A program made the position numbers and the translations under genes. The notes under the pieces are model-generated. The model searched no databases and was not told the DNA's origin. It saw only the letters and a program-made list of their open reading frames with translations. Shown here one piece after another: positions 14,477-22,201 of a stretch of DNA of 64,000 nucleotides (position 1 is the first letter of the stretch; every line of letters starts with the position of its first letter). The stretch is from JAJPIG01 sp035531675 (lineage in GTDB: Bacteria > Desulfobacterota > Binatia > Binatales > Binataceae). Where the stretch lies: the NCBI GenBank assembly GCA_035531675.1, contig DATKSL010000027.1, positions 1 to 64,000 on the forward strand, in the 5' to 3' direction.

Positions 14477-15781
14477 TCAAAGTGCGTCGCGAATCGCACG
14501 CAACAGCGCAAGATTGTCGGAGTGGCCGGTACGATTGGCGCGCACGTGGCCGATGATCGGGCGGCCGAGCAGGTAGAGATCGCCGATCAGGTCGAGCACC
14601 TTGTGACGCGCAAATTCGTCGACAAAACGCAGCGTGGTGTTCACGATTCGCTGGTCGTCAAGCAGAATGACGTTGTCGAGCCGGCCACCGCGCGCCAGCC
14701 CCATCTCGGCCAGCTTGCGGAACTCGCGCACGAAGCCGAAAGTGCGGGCCGGCGCAATCTCGCGCATGTAGGCCTCCGGCGAGCTCAACTCGAAATGGAC
14801 CTGCTGCCGGCCGATCGGAGCCGGATAATCGAGCGTGTAATCGACCGTCAGCCGCGCTGCCGGATCAATCCGAAGTGACTCGCCGCCCTGGCTCTCGTCG
14901 CCGACCACGATCGGCCGGCGAATCGCGATCGGTTCGACGCTCGCCGGCTGCTCCTCGATGCCGGCCTCGATAAGCTGGCGGCAGAACTCGAGCGCCGAGC
15001 CATCGAGCGCCGGTATCTCATCCTCGGTCTTGACCAGCAGGTTGGTGACGCCAAAGGCGTGGAGCGCGGACAGCAGATGCTCGACGGTCCTGACCGAGTG
15101 GCCCTCGCTGGTAAGGGTGGTGTTGTAGCCGGTGTCGCTGACGTTCTCCAGGCGCGCCGCGATCGCCGACTGGTCGGCAAGCGAGGAGAAGACGATGCCC
15201 GAACCGACCGGCGCAGGATGGAGAATCACGCCGGTCTTGAGCCCGGAATGGAGCCCCTGCCCTGCCATCACGATCGAGCGCGCGATGGTGCGCTGAGAGT
15301 TCTTGGTCGCGGGCGCCCGCTGCCTCGTACCGTTGGCAGGTTCCGCTTTGACGGAGGGCTCGGCGGCGTCCGCGCGGTCGGCTTCGGGTCCCATCACCCG
15401 CGCGATCGCGGCCAGCAGGCCGCTCACCGAGAACGGTTTTTCGATGAAATCTTCGGCCCCGAGCTTGGTCGCGGCCACCGCGTTCTGGATATTGGCGTGG
15501 CCGGAAATCATGATGACCCGGGTCGTCGGATGGTCGGCCTTGATATGTCTGAGCAGCTCGATGCCGTCGAGCGCCGGCATCCAGACATCGAGCAGCACCA
15601 GCTCAGGTTTTTCGCGCCGGATAATCTCGAGCGCGCCCGGTGCGTCGCCGGTATCGAGCACCCGGAACCCCTCGTCGCGCAGAATTCCCCGCAGCGATGA
15701 GCGAATCCGCTCCTCATCATCCACCACCAGCACGGTCCCGTTCACGCTCTGCTCCGATTGCGGGACCGGCCGCGCATCCAC
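14477..15781 (-). CDS. lpxC: response-regulator receiver domain fused to LpxC
   Basis: 434 residues with two domains. Residues 14-130 are an NtrX-like receiver domain: Asp21/Asp22, phospho-acceptor Asp65 in LVLLDVWMP, Ser93 in MISGH and Lys115 in FIEKPFS. After a 30-residue linker, residues about 161-434 are LpxC, the zinc deacetylase committing UDP-acyl-GlcNAc to lipid A. The zinc ligands are His235 (EHLLSAL), His393 and Asp397 (ARHKVLDLIGDL), with the catalytic-site His420 in RTGHSD. All key residues of both domains are kept. A sensor kinase gene ends four bases upstream, so phosphorylation could adjust LpxC activity or stability directly. Confidence 0.93.
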   Translation of the reverse strand: MDARPVPQSEQSVNGTVLVVDDEERIRSSLRGILRDEGFRVLDTGDAPGALEIIRREKPELVLLDVWMPALDGIELLRHIKADHPTTRVIMISGHANIQNAVAATKLGAEDFIEKPFSVSGLLAAIARVMGPEADRADAAEPSVKAEPANGTRQRAPATKNSQRTIARSIVMAGQGLHSGLKTGVILHPAPVGSGIVFSSLADQSAIAARLENVSDTGYNTTLTSEGHSVRTVEHLLSALHAFGVTNLLVKTEDEIPALDGSALEFCRQLIEAGIEEQPASVEPIAIRRPIVVGDESQGGESLRIDPAARLTVDYTLDYPAPIGRQQVHFELSSPEAYMREIAPARTFGFVREFRKLAEMGLARGGRLDNVILLDDQRIVNTTLRFVDEFARHKVLDLIGDLYLLGRPIIGHVRANRTGHSDNLALLRAIRDAL

Positions 15782-15784
15782 TTT

Positions 15785-18040
15785 TCAACCCGGAAGTTTC
15801 GCAAGCTGCTGCTCCTTTACCGGAAACTCAAGGACGAATCTACATCCGCGCGGCGGGTTGTCGCGGACCCGAACGAAGCCGTGATGGTCGGTGACGATCG
15901 CCGAGACGATCGCGAGCCCCAGCCCGGTGCCGCCCTGCTTGGTCGAAAAATAGGGCTCGAAGATCCGCGTGCGCAGCCGCGGCTCGATGCCGGGGCCGTT
16001 GTCGACCACTTCGAGCGTCACCACGCCGCTGCCCTCATCGAGCCGGGTGTGCAATCCGACGCGCGGCCGCTCGCCGTTATGGTTGGCGCTGACGGCGGCC
16101 GCCACCGCATTGTCGAGCAGGTTGAACAGCGCGCGCCGCATCGCCTCCCGGTCGATCGCGATCATCGGCAGCGCGCGGGCGAGATCGAGCTCGAAATCGA
16201 CGCCGGGATTCGCGGCGCGAAAATGTTCGAAGGTTTCCTCGGCCAGCGGATTGAGATGGCCCGGCACGGGGTTCAGATGAGGCAGGCGCGCGAAGGCCGA
16301 AAACTCATTGACCAGGTGCTTCAAGTCCTCGACCTCGCTGGTGATCGCGCGCGTGCATTCCTCGAGCAGCGCCGCGTCTTCCTCGGAACGCGGGGTGAGT
16401 TGACGGCGCAGGCGCTCGGCCGAGAGCTGGATGGGCGTCAGCGGGTTCTTGATTTCGTGCGCGATCCGCCGCGCCACCTCGCGCCACGCTTCCATCCGTT
16501 CGACCTTGGCCATCTGGCTGACGTCCTCGAAGAACAACACCGTGCCCAGATCGGCGTCGCTGATCGCGCCATCGTCGGCGTCGACCCCGAGTGTGCTCGC
16601 CGTCATCATCAGCTCGGTATCGCCGCCCTCATCGTCGAGTGTGATCGATGCGCGCACCTCTCGCGGCCGCGGCTGCCCGGCGAAGATCTCATCGAGCGCG
16701 CGGGTCAGCGCGGGCGCAAAGGTGGTCGCGTAAGGCCGGCCGGTGATTTCCGGGGCGCGCAGACCAAGCATCCGCGCCGCGCATGGATTAATCGTCGTCA
16801 CCCGGCCATCGGGATCGAGCCCCACCACGCCCGCCGAGACATTGCGCAGCAGGGTTTCGATGTAGCGGCGCCCATGCTCGAGTTCGGCGCGGGAAGAGCG
16901 GATGTCGGTGGTCATCTGGTTGAACGATGCGACCAGATGCCCGATTTCGTCATCCCCCACCTGTTGAATTTGATAATTGAAATGGCCGGCCGCAATCGCG
17001 TGAGTGCCCTCGGCCAGCAGCCGGATCGGCCCCGTGATGCCGCGCGCGAGATACAGCCCGAACCAACTGGCGAGCATCACGACCACCAGACCGATCAGGA
17101 TCAGAGCCAGCACGTAGCTATGGAAAATCGGCTGATGGAGGCTGCGTAATTGAAAGTAATCCTCGAAGGTTCGCGAAATTCCGGCGGCGCGCTGGGCGAG
17201 GCTCTTGGGCAGGTAGTAATCGACCACCACCGCTCCCTGCACGATATCCGAGTCGGGTGAGGCGTAGATCGGCGCGCTGCCGCGAATCACGTCGGCCTTG
17301 CCGAAGCGATCGGTGCGGGTCATCGCGTGGCCCGCCAGCGTCTGGGTGAGCATGGTCGAGTAAGGCGAGACGCCGATGCCGGTGGGCGTGCGCGGACTGA
17401 GCACCAGTACCAATAGCCGCCGGCGGCGCGAAAAGACTTCGATCGTGCCGAGGCTGTACTCCTGCTGACGCTGGGCCACGAAGCGCCTGAGATCGCGACG
17501 CTGCAGGGGCTGCAGCAGTTGGCCGGCCGCGATCTGCTGGGCCAGCACGCGCGCGAATCGCGCCGCGTTGTTAGCCGAGTTCAGATAGTAAACCTTGGCG
17601 ATCTCCAGCGAATCCTCAAGCACCTGCTCGTACTCGGGATTGAACCAGCTATTGACGTTGGCATGCAGAAACACGCCGGCCACATAGAGCAGAAACAAGG
17701 TCGGCACCAGCGCGACCGTAACGAAACCGAACACCAGCCGGAACTGCAGGCGCGATCCGATAAGTCCGCGGCGCCGCTCGAAGATCGCCTTGGCGAGGTT
17801 TTTCCCGACCAGGAAGAGCAGCAACCCCAGCAGCAGAAAACTCAGGTCGAAGAGCAGGATGACGACCAGGTTCGAGACCAGCGAAGTATGACGGGTCAGC
17901 GGCGGCAGATGGGTCTGCGCCAGCACGAACGCCAGCAAAGTCACTACCGTGACCCCGACCGCGACCAGCTCGCGCCGGCGACGCTTCAGTTCGGCCTGCC
18001 GCTGAATCGGGCCGAACTTGTCGTCGTTGTTATCGCTCAC
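15785..18040 (-). CDS. NtrY-like sensor histidine kinase
   Basis: 751 residues. Transmembrane segments lie near 27-43, 57-78, 103-125 and 308-330, flanking a periplasmic sensor region. HAMP (330-385), PAS (about 390-460), HisKA with His528 in RIAHEIKNPLTP, and an HATPase domain with N-box (NLLDNAVAA), VDNGPGIEP and GGTGLGLAIV complete the protein. The layout is that of NtrY. The usual NtrX partner is absent; instead the next gene, co-transcribed with a three-base gap, carries an NtrX-like receiver joined to LpxC. The signal is unknown. Confidence 0.92.
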   Translation of the reverse strand: MSDNNDDKFGPIQRQAELKRRRRELVAVGVTVVTLLAFVLAQTHLPPLTRHTSLVSNLVVILLFDLSFLLLGLLLFLVGKNLAKAIFERRRGLIGSRLQFRLVFGFVTVALVPTLFLLYVAGVFLHANVNSWFNPEYEQVLEDSLEIAKVYYLNSANNAARFARVLAQQIAAGQLLQPLQRRDLRRFVAQRQQEYSLGTIEVFSRRRRLLVLVLSPRTPTGIGVSPYSTMLTQTLAGHAMTRTDRFGKADVIRGSAPIYASPDSDIVQGAVVVDYYLPKSLAQRAAGISRTFEDYFQLRSLHQPIFHSYVLALILIGLVVVMLASWFGLYLARGITGPIRLLAEGTHAIAAGHFNYQIQQVGDDEIGHLVASFNQMTTDIRSSRAELEHGRRYIETLLRNVSAGVVGLDPDGRVTTINPCAARMLGLRAPEITGRPYATTFAPALTRALDEIFAGQPRPREVRASITLDDEGGDTELMMTASTLGVDADDGAISDADLGTVLFFEDVSQMAKVERMEAWREVARRIAHEIKNPLTPIQLSAERLRRQLTPRSEEDAALLEECTRAITSEVEDLKHLVNEFSAFARLPHLNPVPGHLNPLAEETFEHFRAANPGVDFELDLARALPMIAIDREAMRRALFNLLDNAVAAAVSANHNGERPRVGLHTRLDEGSGVVTLEVVDNGPGIEPRLRTRIFEPYFSTKQGGTGLGLAIVSAIVTDHHGFVRVRDNPPRGCRFVLEFPVKEQQLAKLPG

Positions 18041-18044
18041 GCGC

Positions 18045-18257
18045 TCAGCGCCTCAACAGCGACCACAGGATGGTGAGGACAATGCTCAGGATGATCGATG
18101 TCATCAGAGGAAAATAGAAGGAGAAGTTGCCGCGCCGGATGTAAATATCACCCGGCAGGCGACCGATCCCGGGAACGTACGACAATCCCCACAGCACGAT
18201 GCCCAGCCCGGTCATCACCAGCCCCACTACGACCAGGAGTTTGGCCATCGCCGCCAT
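18045..18257 (-). CDS. DUF2905 family small membrane protein
   Basis: 70 residues with two hydrophobic helices flanking the conserved GLSYVPGIGRLPGDIYIRRG loop that defines DUF2905. Function unknown. It lies four bases upstream of the sensor kinase and is probably in the same transcript. Confidence 0.85.
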   Translation of the reverse strand: MAAMAKLLVVVGLVMTGLGIVLWGLSYVPGIGRLPGDIYIRRGNFSFYFPLMTSIILSIVLTILWSLLRR

Positions 18258-18383
18258 GCTGAGATATTAGCTGGCGCCGCGCCCCACTGCATGCGACGCG
18301 AGGGGGACGCGAGGCGGCGCGGTTGCAGCCTGGTTGGTCGTGGCCGTGCGCATTCCTCCCGTGCCGGCGGCGGCACGCCGGGT

Positions 18384-20486
18384 TCAGGCGTGAGCGCGTT
18401 CCTTGTGTGCCTCCCGCGCCTCTTTGGCCTCCTTGATGACTTTCTCGGCGATATGGGCCGGCACTTCCTCGTAATGTGAGTATGCCGATTCGAACGAGCC
18501 GCGTCCCGAGGTCATCGAGCGCAGGTCCGGCGCATATTTCAGGATCTCCGACATCGGCACCAGCGCCTTGATGAGCTGGCTCTGGCCCTTGCGATCCACG
18601 CCCAGCACCTTGCCGCGCCGCGAGTTGAGATCGCCAATCACGTCGCCCATCGATTCTTCCGGACAGCTCACCTCGAGCGTCATCACCGGCTCGAGCAGGA
18701 TCGGCTTGGCCTTTTCCAACGCCGCCTTGAGTCCCATCGAGGCCGCGATCTGAAACGCCATGTCCGAGGAATCGACGTCGTGATAGCTGCCGTCAAAGAC
18801 CGTCGCCTTCACATCAACCATCGGATAACCGGCCTGAAAACCCTCGACCAGGGTATTGCGCAGCCCTTTTTCGACCGACGGGATGAACTGGCGCGGGATC
18901 GCGCCGCCGACGATTTCATCGGCGAATTCGAAGCCGCCGCCACGCGGCAACGGTTCGACTTTGAGCCAGCAATCGCCGTACTGGCCGCGGCCGCCGGACT
19001 GGCGCTTGTACTTGCCCTGCGCCTCGGCGTGGCCCTTGATGGTTTCCTTGTAGGGCACCTTGGGCGCCTGCAGGTCGACCTCGACGTTAAACTTGCGCTT
19101 GAGCTTTTCGATGGTGGTCTCGATATGCATCTGGCCGGTGCCGGAGAGGATAATCTCGTGGGTCTGCGGATCGCGATGGGTTTCCAGCGCGGGATCTTCC
19201 TCGACCAGCCGATGGAGCGCGACCGAGGCTTTCTCCTCATCGGCGCGGCTGCGCGGACGGATCGCGAACGAGATCACAGGCGACGGCTTGGTCAGCGGCG
19301 GCAGCAGCAGCGCCGACTTCTCATCGCACAGCGTGTCGCCGGTGATGGTGTCCTTGAGCTTGGCGACCGCGGCGATCTCGCCCGGCAACGCCATCGGCAG
19401 CGGGCTCTGCTTCTTGCCCTCCAGCCGCAGCAACTGCCCCAGCCGCTCGCGCGTCTGATGGGTTGCGTTCAGCACCGCGACGTCGCTGGCGGCCTTGCCG
19501 GAGATGACGCGAAAGATCGACAGCTTGCCGACGAAGGGATCGATAACGGTCTTGAACACGTGGGCGCAGAACGGCGCGTCGGGATCAGCCTTGCGCTCGA
19601 TGGTCTCGCCGTTGTTGGCCGCGTGGGCGGTGACCGGCGGCCGTTCGTTGGGCGCCGGCAGCAGCGTCACGATCGCGTCGAGCAGCGGCCCGGTGCCGAT
19701 GTTCTTGACGCCCGACCCGCACAAGACCGGCGTCAGCTTGCCGGCCAGCACGCCGGCGCGCAACGCGGCGCGCAGCTCGCCGTCCTCCAGCGTTCCCTTA
19801 TCGAGGTATTTTTCGAGCAGTGCGTCGTCGGTTTCGGCGACCGCCTCGCACAGTTTGGTGCGAGCTTCCTCGGCTCGCTGCTTGGCCTCGCCAGCCAACT
19901 CTTCTTCCTTCGCCTTGCCGGTGCCGTCGGCATAGATCAGCGCTTTCATCGCCAGCACGTCGATCACGCCGTTGAAAGCCGCCTCCTCGCCGATCGGGAT
20001 CGTGATCGCGACCGGATGCGCATGGAGAATCTTTTCGAGGTCCGTCATCGCGGCAGCAAAACTGGTGCGCTCCTTGTCGAGCCGCGGCACGAAGGCGATA
20101 TGCGGCAGGCCAAGCTCCTCGATCTGTCCCCAAATCTTCTCCGACTCAACCTTGAGGTCGCCGCTCGGAGTGGCGACGAAGATCACCGCGTCAACTGCGT
20201 GCAGGGTGTTGACGGCGTCGGGCAGGAACGCGTTGTAGCCGGGGGTGTTGGCCAGGATAACTTCGACTTTTTTCCAGTTCAGATGATGGAACGACGAGCT
20301 GATCGAGATATGACGGCTGATCTCCTCCGGTTCGAAATCCATCAGCGCCGTACCGTCGTCGGGGCGTCCGAGCCGGTTAGTCGCGCCGGCCGTGAACAGC
20401 ATCGCCTCGGCGGTTTGAGTTTTGCCGGCGCCGCCCTGGCCGACGATCGCGATGGTTCTCAAGCGTCCGATTTCTTCGACAGCCAT
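18384..20486 (-). CDS. elongation factor G-like GTPase with unusual nucleotide motifs
   Basis: 700 residues, full EF-G length, with domains I-V in order. The P-loop is GQGGAGKT. G2 is RHISISSS. G3 reads NTPGY instead of DTPGH/DTPGY. G4 reads PRLDKER where NKxD is expected, so the guanine-specifying Asn is missing. The later domains are well kept (KVPYKETIKGHAEAQGKYKRQSGGRGQYGD in pieces, and a normal domain IV/V end). This fits the second (EF-G2-like) paralog class rather than the main translocase. Some of these paralogs act weakly or not at all in translocation; the role here is not established. Confidence 0.85.
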   Translation of the reverse strand: MAVEEIGRLRTIAIVGQGGAGKTQTAEAMLFTAGATNRLGRPDDGTALMDFEPEEISRHISISSSFHHLNWKKVEVILANTPGYNAFLPDAVNTLHAVDAVIFVATPSGDLKVESEKIWGQIEELGLPHIAFVPRLDKERTSFAAAMTDLEKILHAHPVAITIPIGEEAAFNGVIDVLAMKALIYADGTGKAKEEELAGEAKQRAEEARTKLCEAVAETDDALLEKYLDKGTLEDGELRAALRAGVLAGKLTPVLCGSGVKNIGTGPLLDAIVTLLPAPNERPPVTAHAANNGETIERKADPDAPFCAHVFKTVIDPFVGKLSIFRVISGKAASDVAVLNATHQTRERLGQLLRLEGKKQSPLPMALPGEIAAVAKLKDTITGDTLCDEKSALLLPPLTKPSPVISFAIRPRSRADEEKASVALHRLVEEDPALETHRDPQTHEIILSGTGQMHIETTIEKLKRKFNVEVDLQAPKVPYKETIKGHAEAQGKYKRQSGGRGQYGDCWLKVEPLPRGGGFEFADEIVGGAIPRQFIPSVEKGLRNTLVEGFQAGYPMVDVKATVFDGSYHDVDSSDMAFQIAASMGLKAALEKAKPILLEPVMTLEVSCPEESMGDVIGDLNSRRGKVLGVDRKGQSQLIKALVPMSEILKYAPDLRSMTSGRGSFESAYSHYEEVPAHIAEKVIKEAKEAREAHKERAHA

Positions 20487-20525
20487 AAGGAGTTACCTCT
20501 GTCCATCGTCGCTGCGAAATTTTAT

Positions 20526-21320
20526 TTAATGGTACGTCCCTTCCAATCTTACGTCACCCGCTACGATTCGCCGTAGCTCGCCGCCCTCCTCGATCAGCAG
20601 TGCGCCCTCCGGGTCGATGCCCCTGACCACGCCGCTTTGCCGCCCCGCCCCGCTCACCACCGTCACCCGGGTTCCCGTCAAGGCCGAGTATTTCTCCCAC
20701 AGCGGCCGGAGCGGACCGAAACCACGGCTCTCAGCCTCCATATAGCGATTGTTCAGCCGGGAAAAAAGCGCTGACGCCAGCGCGATCCGGTCGCATTGCG
20801 CACCGGTCGCGGCCCGGATCGAGGTAGCCGTCGCGCGCAGCTCGGCCGGGATGTCGTCACGCGCCAGATTTACGTTGATTCCGATCCCCAGGATGACGGC
20901 GGCGATCCGGCCGCGCTCGGCGATAGTCTCGGCGATAATCCCGCCGGCCTTCTTCCGGTCGAGCCACAAATCGTTGGGCCACTTGAGTGCCACCATCCCC
21001 GGCGCGACCGTCTCGACCGCTTCGGCCAGCGCCAGGCCCGCGACCAGGCTCAACGGCGGCAGCGCCTCCGGGGCGATTCGCGGTCGTAAAACAATGCTGA
21101 TGTAAAGATTTACGCCGGGCGGCGAATGCCAGCGGCGATTCATCCGGCCGCGCCCGGCGCTCTGACGCTCGGCGATTACCACGGTGCCGTGCGAGGCGCC
21201 ATGAACCGCCAGCTCGGCGGCCTGCTCCTGGGTCGAGCCCAGGCTCTCGAAGTAGTGAATCCGCCAGCCGATTTCGCCGGGACCGCCCCGCTCTATCGCC
21301 TGGTACGGGTTCTCCGGCAT
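20526..21320 (-). CDS. birA: biotin--[acetyl-CoA-carboxylase] ligase
   Basis: 264 residues. The catalytic domain carries GRGRMNRRWHSP, a variant of GRGRxGRxW with Asn for Gly, and KWPNDLWLDRKKAGGIIAE, the biotin/ATP site, followed by the small C-terminal domain. There is no N-terminal helix-turn-helix, so this is a pure ligase and not a repressor. It would biotinylate acetyl-CoA carboxylase and other carboxylases, none of which is in the window. Confidence 0.9.
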   Translation of the reverse strand: MPENPYQAIERGGPGEIGWRIHYFESLGSTQEQAAELAVHGASHGTVVIAERQSAGRGRMNRRWHSPPGVNLYISIVLRPRIAPEALPPLSLVAGLALAEAVETVAPGMVALKWPNDLWLDRKKAGGIIAETIAERGRIAAVILGIGINVNLARDDIPAELRATATSIRAATGAQCDRIALASALFSRLNNRYMEAESRGFGPLRPLWEKYSALTGTRVTVVSGAGRQSGVVRGIDPEGALLIEEGGELRRIVAGDVRLEGTYH

Positions 21321-21350
21321 CGCTAAAACGCAGGCTCCCGTGGCCGCTGG

Positions 21351-22199
21351 TCAGGGGGTCTGGATCCTCATGCTGAGATCGACGGCGCGGACCGAGTGGG
21401 TCAGCGCGCCGACGGAAATCAGGTCGACCCCGGTCTGTGCGATGTCGCGCACCTTCTTGAGCGTGATTCCGCCCGAGGCTTCGAGCTGTACCGCCGGCCC
21501 GACGATCTGCCGCGCCTGGCGCATCTTCTCGACCGACATATTATCGAGCAGGATCACCGTCACATCGGCCTTGAGCGCTTCCTCGACCTGCTCCAGGGTT
21601 TCGCATTCGACCTGGATTTTCACGGTATGGGGTGCCAGATGGCGCGCGCGCTCGACCGCCTTGGCGATCGATCCGGCCGCGGCGATATGGTTGTCCTTGA
21701 TCAGCACGCCGCCGTCGAGTCCGAAGCGATGGTTGAAGCCGCCGCCCACGCGCACCGCGTATTTTTCCAGTTCGCGCAAACCCGGATGGGTCTTGCGGGT
21801 GTCGATTATGTGGGCGCGCGTGCCGGCGACCGCCTCGACGTACTGGCGCGTCAGGGTCGCGATGCCGGACAGCAGTTGCAGAAAATTCAGCGCCGTGCGC
21901 TCGGCGATCAGCAGCCCGGCGAGCAGCCCGTCGATTTCGGCGGCGGATTGGCCGCGCGTCAGCTCGGAGCCCTCGGGCGCGAGCAACTCGAATTTCGCCT
22001 CCGCCCCCGCCATCGAGAACAACTTCTCGATCAGCACCCCGCCGCAGAAGATTAAGCGTTCTTCCTTGGCGGTGATCTTCGCGCGTCCGGGTTGTCCGGG
22101 GGCGACGGTCGCGGCGGTACTGACATCGCCATGGCCGATATCCTCGGCCAGTGCGCGCCGCAGGATGTCCGTCAGATCGAGTTGGCGCAGAATTTCCAT
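21351..22199 (-). CDS. nadC: nicotinate-nucleotide diphosphorylase (carboxylating)
   Basis: 282 residues. It makes NaMN from quinolinate and PRPP in NAD synthesis. Family motifs include RTALNFLQLLSGIATLT, DTRKTHPGLRELEKYAVRVGG (substrate-binding Arg/Lys/His), LIKDNHI and LEASGGI. The gene lies two bases downstream of valS and 30 upstream of birA. The whole stretch 24871-20526 could be one transcript. Confidence 0.95.
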   Translation of the reverse strand: MEILRQLDLTDILRRALAEDIGHGDVSTAATVAPGQPGRAKITAKEERLIFCGGVLIEKLFSMAGAEAKFELLAPEGSELTRGQSAAEIDGLLAGLLIAERTALNFLQLLSGIATLTRQYVEAVAGTRAHIIDTRKTHPGLRELEKYAVRVGGGFNHRFGLDGGVLIKDNHIAAAGSIAKAVERARHLAPHTVKIQVECETLEQVEEALKADVTVILLDNMSVEKMRQARQIVGPAVQLEASGGITLKKVRDIAQTGVDLISVGALTHSVRAVDLSMRIQTP

Positions 22200-22201
22200 C
22201 G

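Noticed and set aside
15758..17149. A 463-codon plus-strand frame
   Set aside because: It is antisense to the sensor kinase gene, and its Arg/Ala/Asp-rich composition is typical of a shadow frame.
18780..20576. A 598-codon plus-strand frame
   Set aside because: It is antisense to the EF-G-like gene, with no recognisable motif.
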